Assembly: GCA_003242605.1 (NCBI GenBank)
Contig: QGUZ01000062.1
Span: 1-20,905 of the forward strand
DNA from: Actinomycetota bacterium
GTDB lineage: Bacteria > Actinomycetota > Actinomycetes > Streptosporangiales > Streptosporangiaceae
Length of the DNA: 20,905 bases
Direction of reading: 5' to 3'
The notes under the pieces were generated by a model. It was not told the DNA's origin and ran no database searches. It worked only from the letters and a program-made list of their open reading frames with translations. Position 1 is the first letter of the stretch. Each line of letters opens with the position of its first letter. This document shows positions 7,823 to 17,400 of the stretch, in pieces. Both the position numbers and the translations under genes were made by a program.

Positions 7823-9280
7823 CTACCCCTGGTAGGCGGGCCGGCCCTTCTTGAACAGCCAGGCGTCGAACAGCGCGTCGAGCTGCTTGCCGGACATCCG
7901 CTCGGCCATCGCGATGAAGTCGTCGGTGGTGGCGTGGCCGTGCTTGTACGTGGCCGCCCACTCGCGCAGCAGGTTGAAGAACGTGCGGTCGCCGATCTCC
8001 TTGCGCAGCGCGTGCAGGGTCATCGCGCCGCGCATGTAGACCGAGAGGTTGAACAGGTCGTCCTTCTGCGCCATGCCCGGCGGGTAGTCCCAGATCGGGT
8101 TGTTCGGCATGTCGTACTGGTTCTTGAACGCCGTCTCCACCGTGGCGTCACCGGTCCGCTCGTTCCACAGCCACTCGGCGTAGGTGGCGAAGCCCTCGTT
8201 GAGCCACAAATCCCGCCAGCGCTTGATGCTCACGCTGTTGCCGAACCACTGGTGGGCGAGCTCGTGCGCGATGATCGACTGGTCGGGCTCGAAGCCGCCG
8301 TAGATCGGCTTGGTCTGGTTCTCCAGCGCGTACCCGGCCTCGTAGTCGTCGACCACGCCGCCGGTGGAGCGGAACGGGTACGGGCCGAACAGCTTCGCCC
8401 AGTGGTCGGTGATCTTCGCCGAGGTGGTGTACAGGTCGTCGAGCGTGTGCGCGTACTTCGGGTCGGCGGCGGCGAAGGCGGGGATGCCGCCGGGCGTGCG
8501 GCCGGTGCGCACCTGGAACTTCCCGAGCGTCATCGTGGCGAGGTAGGTCACCATCGGGTTCGACTCGCGCCAGGTGTACGTGGTCATGCCGTCCTTGGTC
8601 TCCGGCGGGCGCACCTGCTCGCCGTTCGCGATCGCGACGAGCCCCTCCGGCACGGTGATGGTGAAGTCGAAGGTGGCCTTGTCCAGCGGGTGGTCGTTGC
8701 TCGGGAACCAGGTCTTGGCGCCGTTCGGCTGGCAGGCGACGAACGCGCCGTCCGGCGTGGCCACGAACCCGAAGGTGCCGAGCGCGCCCGGCTGCCGGAA
8801 GGGCCGGGGCACGCCGCCGTAGTCGATCTCGACCGTGAACTCGGCGTCGCGCTCCAGCGGCGCGGCGGGGATGATCGTGAGCTCGTCCCCGGAACGTTCC
8901 ACCCGGGCCGCGGCCCCGTTCACCCGCGCCCCGTGCACGGTGAGCCCGTGCAGGTCGAGGTTGAACCGGGCGAGGCGCTGTACGGCCGTCGCGCGGATGC
9001 GCGCGGTGCCGTCGAGCCGCTTGGTCTGCGGGCGGTAGGTGAGCCGCAGGTCGTAGTGGGCGACGTCGTAGCCGCCGTTGCCGTCGGTGGGGAAGTCGGG
9101 GTCGCCGATGCCGGCCGCGCCCGCCACCGCGGCCTGCCGGGCGCCGCCGGTGGCCGCGTTCCCGGCCGCCGGGGTGGCCGGGCCGGGCGCCCCGGTCGAG
9201 GCCGAGCAGGCGAACGTCGTCGTCGCGATGAGGACGGCCGACAGTGCGGACCTCAGCAGCGGTTTCCCGGTTCCCCCCAT
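7823..9280 (-). CDS. Secreted M1-family zinc aminopeptidase
   Basis: 485 residues from ATG 9278-9280. The N-terminus is a signal peptide (LLRSALSAVLIATTTFACSAS). C25 sits in a lipobox-like position, but F at -2 makes lipidation uncertain. An Ala/Gly/Thr-rich linker follows to ~65, then the M1 N-terminal beta domain. The exopeptidase motif is GYALEN (316-321), a variant of GAMEN. The zinc site is HELAHQW (339-345) with the third ligand E362 in LNEGFATYAEW, and the catalytic tyrosine is probably Y415 in SVYMRGAM. M1 enzymes remove N-terminal residues from peptides; this one would act outside the membrane. It lacks the long C-terminal helical domain of PepN, as do many secreted actinomycete forms. 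The gene may be leaderless (see the TAGGCT site upstream). It converges with ilvA. Confidence 0.93.
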   Translation of the reverse strand: MGGTGKPLLRSALSAVLIATTTFACSASTGAPGPATPAAGNAATGGARQAAVAGAAGIGDPDFPTDGNGGYDVAHYDLRLTYRPQTKRLDGTARIRATAVQRLARFNLDLHGLTVHGARVNGAAARVERSGDELTIIPAAPLERDAEFTVEIDYGGVPRPFRQPGALGTFGFVATPDGAFVACQPNGAKTWFPSNDHPLDKATFDFTITVPEGLVAIANGEQVRPPETKDGMTTYTWRESNPMVTYLATMTLGKFQVRTGRTPGGIPAFAAADPKYAHTLDDLYTTSAKITDHWAKLFGPYPFRSTGGVVDDYEAGYALENQTKPIYGGFEPDQSIIAHELAHQWFGNSVSIKRWRDLWLNEGFATYAEWLWNERTGDATVETAFKNQYDMPNNPIWDYPPGMAQKDDLFNLSVYMRGAMTLHALRKEIGDRTFFNLLREWAATYKHGHATTDDFIAMAERMSGKQLDALFDAWLFKKGRPAYQG

Positions 9281-9438
9281 GGTTCGCAGCCTATGCGAGG
9301 AGCGGCCGTGCGCCGGGCAGGCGGCGACGGCGTTTCGGCGGGCTTTGCCGTCGCCGGGATTTCCAAGCCGGGCCGTACCGGCGGGCGGTGGCGATAATCG
9401 GTGACAAGGAGCGCAATCCGTTCGAGGGGGATTCGCCC
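9281..9438. promoter_or_regulatory. Divergent promoters of M1 peptidase and Lrp-type regulator
   Basis: 158 bp. On the minus strand TAGGCT (complement of 9288-9293) fits a -10, only 7 nt from the peptidase ATG, and no Shine-Dalgarno is present, so that transcript may be leaderless. On the plus strand GATAAT at about 9392-9397 is a near-perfect -10 for the regulator, which has GAGGGGG as its ribosome site. No clear -35 is seen for either. Confidence 0.5.
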
Positions 9439-10032
9439 ATGGCGGTGGACCTGCTGGACGCGCGGCTGATCGCGCTGCTCACCGCGGAGCCCCGCCTGGG
9501 GGTGCTGGAGTGCTCGCGCCGGTTGCGGGTGGCACGGGGCACGGTGCAGGCTCGGCTCAACCGCCTCATGGCGAGCGGGGTCATCACGGGGTTCGGGCCC
9601 CAGGTGGACCCGGCCGCGCTCGGTTACCCGGTCACCGCCTTCGTGACGCTGCAGATCCGGCAGGTGAGCGGCCACGATCCGGTGGCCGACCGGCTCGCGC
9701 TCATACCGGAAGTGCTCGAGGTGCACACGATCACCGGCACCGGTGACATGCTGTGCCGGGTGGTCGCGCGCAGCAACGCCGACCTGCAGCGGGTGATCGA
9801 CGAGATCGTGGCGATCGAGGGCGTGGTGCGCACCTCCTCGGTGATCGCGCTCGACACCCCGGTGAGCTACCGGGTGCTGCCGCTTGTCGCCGCCCAGGTG
9901 AGCGCGGGGGACCGGGGCGGCGAGGTACACAAGAAGCAGGGGACCAAAGAGGGACCGAGCAAAGCGGGACCCGGTAAAGCGGGGCCCAGTAAAGAGGGGG
10001 AGAGTAAAAACTTCGCAAAGAGCAGCAAATAA
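9439..10032 (+). CDS. Lrp/AsnC-family regulator with Lys-repeat C-terminal tail
   Basis: 197 residues from ATG 9439, preceded by GAGGGGGATTCGCCC. Residues ~3-50 are the AsnC-type HTH (LDARLIALLTAEPRLGVLECSRRL... GTVQARLNRLMASGVI). Residues ~65-150 are the RAM/AsnC ligand-binding domain, with the glycine-turn ITGTGDMLCRV (98-108). Lrp/AsnC proteins usually sense amino acids and are about 150 residues long. Here a 34-residue tail follows (from about 164) with lysines at 170, 175, 180, 185 and 190, i.e. a pentapeptide repeat of the form xGPxK, then NFAKSSK. Six of the nine tail lysines use AAA, a rare codon in this DNA. The tail might add nonspecific DNA contact. Target genes are unknown; the PBP gene downstream has its own spacing and probably its own promoter. 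Confidence 0.92.
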   Translation: MAVDLLDARLIALLTAEPRLGVLECSRRLRVARGTVQARLNRLMASGVITGFGPQVDPAALGYPVTAFVTLQIRQVSGHDPVADRLALIPEVLEVHTITGTGDMLCRVVARSNADLQRVIDEIVAIEGVVRTSSVIALDTPVSYRVLPLVAAQVSAGDRGGEVHKKQGTKEGPSKAGPGKAGPSKEGESKNFAKSSK

Positions 10033-10042
10033 CCGCTTTGCG
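10014..10042 (+). terminator. Possible hairpin terminator at end of Lrp-type gene
   Basis: CGCAAAG (10014-10020) and CTTTGCG (10036-10042) are exact reverse complements: a 7-bp stem with a 15-nt loop that includes the TAA stop. No T-tract follows. Moderate candidate only. Confidence 0.35.
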
Positions 10043-10122
10043 CCCCGATTAACCGGTAACCGGTCATTAGGCTCTCGAAGGGCTACGGGGTGTGCGCGAC
10101 CAGGTGATTCGGGGGGATCAAG
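10043..10122 (+). promoter_or_regulatory. Upstream region of the penicillin-binding protein gene
   Basis: Contains a tandem 7-bp repeat AACCGGT (10051-10057 and 10058-10064), each copy holding the palindrome ACCGGT, immediately followed by a -10-like TAGGCT (10068-10073). No good -35 is visible at 16-18 bp. The repeats overlap where RNA polymerase would sit, so they could be an operator. GGGGGG before GTG 10123 is the ribosome site. Confidence 0.4.
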
Positions 10123-12279
10123 GTGCGTGACGGCCGGGGGAAGCGTGGCATCGGGCGTCGCCTGCTGCGCTACGCGCTGCTGACCTGCTGCGCCGGGCTG
10201 CTGCTCGGCATCGCGGCCTTCGCCGTCGCCTGGGCCGTCACCCCGATACCCGACGGGGCCAAGCCGGCCGCCCTCGCCCAGAAGTCGGTGATCTACTACC
10301 GGGACGGCAAGACCGTGCTCGCCACCCAGGGGGTGAACCGTACCCGGGTGGCGCTCGACCGGGTCCCGCTGCACGTGCGCAACGCGGTGATCGCCGCCGA
10401 GAACCGCACCTTCTACGAGGACCAGGGCGTCTCGATCACCGGCACGCTCCGCGCGATGTGGTCCACGCTGAGCGGCCGGCAGCTGCAGGGCGGGTCCACG
10501 ATCACCCAGCAGATGGTGCGCAACTACTACAGCGGCCTCAGCCAGGAACGGTCCATCACCCGCAAGCTCAAGGAGATCCTCATCGCGCTCAAGGTGGACC
10601 AGTCCAAGCCGAAGGACTGGATCCTCGAGCAGTACCTCAACACGATCTACTTCGGCCGCGGCGCGCACGGCATCCAGGCCGCCTCCCAGGCGTACTTCGG
10701 CAAGAACGTCGGCGACCTCACCATCGCCGAGGGCGCCTACCTCGCCGCCGTCATCCAGCAGCCGAGCCGGTTCGCCGACCCCAAGGGCGACGACCTGAAG
10801 GCGGTGCAGGCCCGGTGGAAGTGGGTGATCGACTCGATGCGGGAGATCGGCGCGCTCACCGCCGACCAGGCCGCCGCCGCCCGCTTCCCCAAGCTGATCA
10901 AGCCGAAGGGGCCGCTCTCGCTCACCGGCCAGAAGGGCCACATGCTCGCCCAGGTCCGCGCCGAGCTGAACCGCCGCGGCTACAGCGACGAGCAGATCAA
11001 CCAGGGCGGGCTGCGCATCGTCACCACCTTCGACAAGGAGCTGATGGCCGCCGCCCAGCGCGCGGTCGAGTCGACCCTGCCGGAGGGCACGCCGAAGAAG
11101 GTGCGCACCGGGCTCGCCGCGGTCGACCCGGACACCGGCGAGGTGCTCGCCTTCTACGGCGGCAAGGGCTACCAGTACGACAACGCGTTCTCCGCGAAGG
11201 TGCAGGCCGCCTCCACGTTCAAGGTGTACGCGCTCGCCGCCGCCCTGGAGGAGGGCCTCGGCCTCGACACCCGGGTGAACGGCAACTCGCCGATGCGGGT
11301 CGCCTCGGCGCTCATCCCCAACTCCGGCGGCACCTCGTACGGCGCCGCGATCGACCTGGTCACCGCCACCCGCCACTCGGTGAACACCGCGTTCGTCGAC
11401 CTCGGCCAGCGCATCGGCCTCGACAAGGTGGCGCGGGCCGCGGAGGCCGCGGGCATCCCCGCCGAGCAGCTCGAGCCGCACAAGGACGCGGCCACGTTCC
11501 CGCTCGGCGTCGCCTCGGTGAGCGCGGTGCAGCAGGCCGCGGGGTACGGCGTGTTCGCCGCGGGCGGCGTCTACCACGAGACGCACGTGATCCGCTCGGT
11601 GCGGGACGCCTCCGGCGTCACCCGCGAGTTCACCGCCGAGGGCAAGCGCGTGTTCAAGCCGGAGACCGCGGCCGACACCACCTACGCCCTCACCCAGGTC
11701 GTGCAGTCCGGCACCGGCACCGCGGCCCGGCTCAGCGACCGCCCCGCCGCCGGCAAGACCGGCACCATGGACAAGTCGTCCGCGGTGTGGTTCGTCGGCT
11801 ACACGCCGCAGCTGTCCACCGCGGTGAACATGTTCCGCGACGACAACAAGCCGGTCACCGTCCCCGGGTACGGCGAGCTGTACGGCGGCTCGCTGCCCGC
11901 CCAGATCTGGCGGGCGTTCATGACCGAGGCGATGGCGGGCAAGCCGGTGGAGACCTTCCCCGAGCCGACCGGCTACCGGTCCTGGTCCGACCCGTTCGCC
12001 GACGAGGGCGAGGCCACCCCGGACCCGACCCCGGCGACCCCGACCCCGGAGGCGACCGCCGAGGAGTCCGAGCCGCCGGCGCGGGAGGAGGAGCCCACCG
12101 GCGAGCCGGTCCCCGGCGGCGAGGACGAGATCGGCCGTCCGGGCGGCGAGCCGGAGATCCGGGTGCCCGACCTGTTCGGCGGCGACGAGGACGGCCCGGC
12201 CGGCCCCGGCGGCCCCGAGGAGCAGCGGCCCGGCGACTCCGACTCCCCGTTCTTCGGCGGCCCGACCCGCAGCCCGTAG
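10123..12279 (+). CDS. Class A penicillin-binding protein (GT51 transglycosylase + transpeptidase)
   Basis: 718 residues from GTG 10123 with a GGGGGG ribosome site 7 nt upstream. A basic N-terminus leads into one membrane segment (LLRYALLTCCAGLLLGIAAFAV, ~14-38), so the enzyme is anchored and faces outward. The GT51 domain (~70-240) shows the catalytic Glu region AAENRTFYEDQG (91-102), GGSTITQQ (123-130) and the YLNTIYFGRGAHGIQAAS block (171-188). The transpeptidase domain (~325-600) has STFK (364-367, active Ser), SVN (419-421) and KTGT (545-548). It polymerises lipid II and cross-links peptidoglycan. The last ~90 residues are Pro/Glu/Gly-rich and probably disordered. The enzyme sits between a regulator and a convergent dehydrogenase, outside any cell-wall operon. 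The family has several paralogues, so I give no symbol. Confidence 0.95.
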   Translation: MRDGRGKRGIGRRLLRYALLTCCAGLLLGIAAFAVAWAVTPIPDGAKPAALAQKSVIYYRDGKTVLATQGVNRTRVALDRVPLHVRNAVIAAENRTFYEDQGVSITGTLRAMWSTLSGRQLQGGSTITQQMVRNYYSGLSQERSITRKLKEILIALKVDQSKPKDWILEQYLNTIYFGRGAHGIQAASQAYFGKNVGDLTIAEGAYLAAVIQQPSRFADPKGDDLKAVQARWKWVIDSMREIGALTADQAAAARFPKLIKPKGPLSLTGQKGHMLAQVRAELNRRGYSDEQINQGGLRIVTTFDKELMAAAQRAVESTLPEGTPKKVRTGLAAVDPDTGEVLAFYGGKGYQYDNAFSAKVQAASTFKVYALAAALEEGLGLDTRVNGNSPMRVASALIPNSGGTSYGAAIDLVTATRHSVNTAFVDLGQRIGLDKVARAAEAAGIPAEQLEPHKDAATFPLGVASVSAVQQAAGYGVFAAGGVYHETHVIRSVRDASGVTREFTAEGKRVFKPETAADTTYALTQVVQSGTGTAARLSDRPAAGKTGTMDKSSAVWFVGYTPQLSTAVNMFRDDNKPVTVPGYGELYGGSLPAQIWRAFMTEAMAGKPVETFPEPTGYRSWSDPFADEGEATPDPTPATPTPEATAEESEPPAREEEPTGEPVPGGEDEIGRPGGEPEIRVPDLFGGDEDGPAGPGGPEEQRPGDSDSPFFGGPTRSP

Positions 12280-12281
12280 CC

Positions 12282-12302
12282 GGCGGCGCGGCTCAGGCCG
12301 CC
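12282..12302. terminator. Weak short hairpin between convergent PBP and dehydrogenase genes
   Basis: GGCGGC (12282-12287) can pair with GCCGCC (12297-12302), or GCGGC (12288-12292) with GCCGC (12297-12301) around a TCAG loop. The hairpin spans the dehydrogenase stop codon in the 13-bp gap. Both stems are short and such pairings are frequent in this GC-rich DNA. Confidence 0.25.
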
Positions 12303-13339
12303 CAGGGGATCCCGCCGTTCGGGGTGAGCAGCACCTTGACGGCGCGGCGCTCGTCCATCGCCCGGTACCCCTCGGCCGCCAGGTCGAGCGGCAGCACGAG
12401 GTCGAACACCTTGCCCGGGTCGATCTTCCGCTCGACGATCAGCCGGATCAGCTCGGGCAGGTAGCGGCGCACCGGCGCGGGGCCGCCGTGCAGGTGCACC
12501 AGCGACTCGAACAGCTCGTCCCCGGGGAGCGCGACGTCGTGGGCGAGGCCGACGAACCCGACGTGCCCGCCGGGGCGGGTGGAGCGGATCGCCTGCACCA
12601 TCGACTGCTGGGTGCCGACCGCCTCGACCACGCTGTGCGCGCCGAGCCCGTCGGTCAGCTCCCGGATCCGCGCCACCCCGGCGTCGCCCCGCTCGACCAC
12701 GACGTCGGTGGCGCCGAAGTGGCGGGCGAGCTCCTGCCGGGTCGGGTGGCGGCTCATCGCGACGATCCGGTCGGCGCCGAACTGCCGGGCGGCGAGCACC
12801 GCGCACAGCCCGACCGCGCCGTCGCCGACCACGACCACGGTCTTGCCCGGCCCGGCCTCGGCGGCGTCCGCGCCGAACCAGCCGGTGCCGAGCACGTCGG
12901 AGGCGGCGAGCAGGCTCGGCACGAGGTCCGGCTCCGGCGGGTCCGGGGTGGGGACGAGCGTGCCGTCGGCGAGCGGGATCCGGGCGAGCTGCGACTGGGT
13001 GCCGATCGTGGCCATGAGCACCCGGTTGACGCACCCGCTCTGGTAGCCGGCGCGGCAGATCTCGCAGGTGTTGTCCGAGGCCCAGAACGAGCCGACCACG
13101 AACATGCCGGGCTCGAGCGTGGCGACCTCGTCCCCGACCTCCTCCACCACGCCGACGTACTCGTGCCCCATCGGCCGCGGCCCGGGCACGTCGTCCGCGC
13201 CCCGGTACGGCCACAGGTCCGAGCCGCAGATGCAGGTGGCCACGAGGCGGATGATCGCGTCGGTCGGCTCCTCGATCACCGGGTCGGGCCGGTCCTCGAC
13301 GCGGACGTCGTGCGGTGCGTACAGAACGGCTCCATGCAT
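12293..13339 (-). CDS. Zinc-dependent alcohol dehydrogenase (MDR family)
   Basis: 348 residues from ATG 13337-13339 (MHGAVLYAPHDVRVED), with GGAGGAACGATC directly upstream; an upstream open extension has no ribosome site and is low complexity. Catalytic-zinc ligands are in CICGSD (C36/C38 region) and GHE (58-60). The structural-zinc lobe is SDNTCEICRAGYQSGC: Cys at 92, 95 and 103, with Asp89 where the first Cys of the usual four would stand. The Rossmann domain shows VVVVGDGAVGL with GxGxxG. The enzyme is a cytosolic NAD(P)-dependent medium-chain oxidoreductase. The substrate cannot be told; the Asp-substituted lobe occurs in a glutathione-independent and alcohol dehydrogenase-like subgroup. 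It is not co-transcribed with the DyP gene, which lies upstream beyond strong hairpins. Confidence 0.92.
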   Translation of the reverse strand: MHGAVLYAPHDVRVEDRPDPVIEEPTDAIIRLVATCICGSDLWPYRGADDVPGPRPMGHEYVGVVEEVGDEVATLEPGMFVVGSFWASDNTCEICRAGYQSGCVNRVLMATIGTQSQLARIPLADGTLVPTPDPPEPDLVPSLLAASDVLGTGWFGADAAEAGPGKTVVVVGDGAVGLCAVLAARQFGADRIVAMSRHPTRQELARHFGATDVVVERGDAGVARIRELTDGLGAHSVVEAVGTQQSMVQAIRSTRPGGHVGFVGLAHDVALPGDELFESLVHLHGGPAPVRRYLPELIRLIVERKIDPGKVFDLVLPLDLAAEGYRAMDERRAVKVLLTPNGGIPWAA

Positions 13340-13773
13340 GATCGTTCCTCCAGATCGTGGGTGCCGGGAGGCCGCCGGGCGGCGGGCGGTGCCGTACCGG
13401 TGGCGCGACGCCGGTCGCGTGCCGCGGGCAGGCGCGGGCACCGTGGGATCGCGGGTGGCCGATCGGCCGCATCGGGTCTCCGGCGCTCGGACCGTCGTCC
13501 GGCTCGGTTGTCGCGGCCGCGCGGTCGCCGGCGGCGGGCCCGCCGGGTTTGCCCGGCGCCCACCGCCTGCGGCGCGGCTCACGCCCGCCACCTACCCCCG
13601 TGCGCCGCCACCTCGCAGCGACGGCGGCAAAACACGCGGCCGCGCGCCCGCCGCCGTGCCGTACGGCCCGGCGCGCCGGGCCGGGAACGGGTGAGGCCGG
13701 CGCCCGCGCGGGTGCGGGCACCGGCCTCGGGAGGAGGGAGGAGGGTCCGGCTCACGGAGCCGTCCGGCCGGGG
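13340..13773. other. 434-bp non-coding gap between dehydrogenase and DyP peroxidase
   Basis: No credible gene: open frames on both strands are Arg/Pro/Ala-rich shadows without ribosome sites. The right part holds hairpins beyond the DyP stop: GGCTC-acg-GAGCC (13749-13761), a strong stem at 13693-13728 and a perfect 18-bp palindrome at 13665-13682. The left part must carry the dehydrogenase promoter, but I see no clear -35/-10 pair. Confidence 0.6.
13693..13728 (-). terminator. Strong hairpin terminator downstream of DyP peroxidase
   Basis: GAGGCCGG-c-GCCCGC (13693-13707) pairs with GCGGGC-a-CCGGCCTC (13714-13728): 14 of 15 positions, with a 6-nt loop, 46 bp past the DyP stop. A second perfect palindrome, GGCCCGGCGCGCCGGGCC, follows at 13665-13682. 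No T-tract is present. Confidence 0.65.
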
Positions 13774-15159
13774 TCAGAGGTTGTTGAGGTAGGCGAGGGA
13801 GGGCGCGAAGAAGTACTCGCCGCCCTTCATCGTCACCGTCTGGGGGACCTGCGGCAGCGGCGGGGACAGCTCGTTGCCGCCCCAGGTCAGCGGGTAGCGG
13901 ATGGGCACGTCCCGCGGGCCCTGGCCGATCAGCGGGTCGAGGCCGGTGCCGGACCGCGGGAAGTCGGGGTTGTTCGCCCAGGCGCGCTGCACGAACTCGA
14001 ACTGCCGCACCAGGTTGGAGTTGAACGCCATGAACAGCAGGCCGACGCCGCCGGTCGGCCGGGTCTCCGGGGGAGCGTCGTCCCAGGGGTTGTCGGTGCG
14101 CACGCCGTACGTCTGGCCGCGCCGGGCCATCATCACGCCGAGCGTGCGCTCCGAGCCGCCGTCCCGCGACTCCCGGGGCGTGGACTTGCGGACGTGCGCG
14201 AAGACCGGGCACTTGCTGCCGGGGTCGCCGTCGTAGTTGAAGTCGTTCACCGCGGGGTCGGGCTGCGCGCCGGGCTTGGCGTGCAGCCGCAGCGGGGTGC
14301 CGTCCCGGAACCTGCCGACGAGCAGCGCGCCGGCGCGCTTGCGGTCCTCGCCGATGAGCCCGAGCCGGTTGGCGAGGTCCAGCTCGGCCTGGCGGAACGC
14401 CCGGACGTTCTGCTCCAGCTTGCGGTAGACGAGGTAGCTGCCGAAGTGCCGCCGCGGGTTGGGGGCGAGCGGGTCGGCGACCAGCACGTGGCGGAGCGGG
14501 AAGAACGGGTTCCAGTGGCCCTGCGGCTCCGCCGCGACCTGGTCGGCGAGGAACAGCGGCTGGCTGCGGCCGTCGACGTAGCCGAAGTGCTCGATCCCCT
14601 CGCCCTCGGGGTTGCGCTGGGCGAGCCCGGTCTCCTCGCCGAGCAGCCGGGCGGTCGGCGGCACCAGCTCGAGGATCGTGGCCCGGGTCGCGGCGACCGG
14701 CTCCGGGGTGGCGTCCCCGATGATGATCACGGCGTGGATCTCCTGCCGGTACGGCTCGTCCCACGCGGTGATCGGCGGGTCGTTCAGCGTCTCCCGGCGG
14801 GCTTTCATCCCGTTTTGAAATGCGATGTCGGTAAATTTGTCTGTCGCGTCACCGAGTTTCCGGTAACCGGCCTTGCTGATGCCGACCCCGACGTACGTCG
14901 TGCCGGTTATCTGCGACATGCGAAATGAACGCAGCTCGCGCAGATGTTCCTTCGCCGACTTCATCAGCGGGACGAGGCGCCGCAGGAACCTCCGCCCGTC
15001 GCCGCCGTCGCCGAAGTGCAGGAACAGCACGGACATGTGCTCCCGGACATGCGGGTGCAGGATGTTCGCCTGCAAGGTCTCGAGCATCTCCTGGGTGTCC
15101 TCGTCCAAATCCGGCGAATCCCAGGCGAGAGGCTCGGTGTTGTCCAAATTGACCGGCAT
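13774..15159 (-). CDS. DyP-type heme peroxidase
   Basis: 461 residues from ATG 15157-15159 (MPVNLDNTEPLAWDSP), with AAAGGAG 11 nt upstream; the frame is open 33 codons further (to GTG 15258), but those codons have a basic, leader-like composition and the ribosome site favours the inner start. The family signature GxxDG is GYVDG (193-197), with D196 as the distal acid. The proximal heme ligand is H322 in AHVRKSTPR, a variant of the HxRKxNPR pattern. DyP enzymes use H2O2 to oxidise dyes, phenolics or Mn2+. The length places it with the longer bacterial forms. There is no Tat or Sec signal and no encapsulin gene nearby, so it is probably cytoplasmic. The 5' end of the gene and its leader are less GC-rich than the rest of the window. 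Confidence 0.92.
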   Translation of the reverse strand: MPVNLDNTEPLAWDSPDLDEDTQEMLETLQANILHPHVREHMSVLFLHFGDGGDGRRFLRRLVPLMKSAKEHLRELRSFRMSQITGTTYVGVGISKAGYRKLGDATDKFTDIAFQNGMKARRETLNDPPITAWDEPYRQEIHAVIIIGDATPEPVAATRATILELVPPTARLLGEETGLAQRNPEGEGIEHFGYVDGRSQPLFLADQVAAEPQGHWNPFFPLRHVLVADPLAPNPRRHFGSYLVYRKLEQNVRAFRQAELDLANRLGLIGEDRKRAGALLVGRFRDGTPLRLHAKPGAQPDPAVNDFNYDGDPGSKCPVFAHVRKSTPRESRDGGSERTLGVMMARRGQTYGVRTDNPWDDAPPETRPTGGVGLLFMAFNSNLVRQFEFVQRAWANNPDFPRSGTGLDPLIGQGPRDVPIRYPLTWGGNELSPPLPQVPQTVTMKGGEYFFAPSLAYLNNL

Positions 15160-15169
15160 GCCGGTTGAT
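15148..15169 (-). promoter_or_regulatory. Palindrome placing the DyP start codon in a hairpin loop
   Basis: ACCGGCATGCCGGT (15152-15165) is a perfect palindrome around the DyP start. In the mRNA, ACCGG pairs with CCGGU and the AUG lies in the CAUG loop; G-U pairs allow a little more stem. The Shine-Dalgarno AGGAG is just outside it. It could modulate initiation. Confidence 0.35.
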
Positions 15170-15265
15170 CTCCTTTCTTTAGTGGCGACCTTCCTCCTTT
15201 CTGCGTTGATCCCCAAAATTTTCAGAGCGCTTTTGGTTCCGTAGGTAAAATCACGCACGGTAACG
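15160..15265 (-). promoter_or_regulatory. AT-richer leader upstream of DyP peroxidase
   Basis: About 100 bp, clearly less GC-rich than the flanks. On the minus strand it has GATTTTACC and CTGAAAATTTTGG tracts and two purine-rich Shine-Dalgarno-like sites: AAAGGAGGAAGG about 40 nt before the ATG, with no start codon at the right distance, and AAAGGAG that serves the gene. The promoter is expected here, but hexamers are not clear. Confidence 0.4.
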
Positions 15266-15309
15266 GCCGGTGAGGCCGCCTCGGGGCGCGTTCGAGCCCT
15301 CCGGCGGCG

Positions 15310-15317
<8 letters not shown>
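15266..15317 (-). terminator. Long hairpin terminator overlapping the DUF255 stop codon
   Basis: GCCGGTGA (15266-15273) pairs with TCACCGGC (15310-15317), and inside it GCCGCC (15275-15280) pairs with GGCGGC (15303-15308), with one mismatch between. The loop contains a further GGGC/GCCC pairing. The DUF255 stop (15310-15312) lies in the stem. On the minus strand it is followed after about 14 nt by GATTTTACC. It should separate DUF255 from DyP transcription. Confidence 0.65.

Positions 15318-17400
<2,083 letters not shown>

Noticed and set aside
9253..11586. A 777-residue minus-strand open frame
   Set aside because: It lies antisense to the Lrp-type and PBP genes, which have clear motifs; its composition (Arg, Gly, His, Leu) is that of a shadow frame.
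13357..14928. A 523-residue plus-strand open frame over the gap and the DyP gene
   Set aside because: Antisense shadow of the DyP coding region with low-complexity composition and no ribosome site; it gives no support for a gene in the 13340-13773 gap.
15160..15258. Longer N-terminus for the DyP peroxidase starting at GTG 15258
   Set aside because: No ribosome site precedes that GTG, the added 33 residues do not resemble a Tat or Sec signal, and the start at 15159 has AAAGGAG at suitable spacing.
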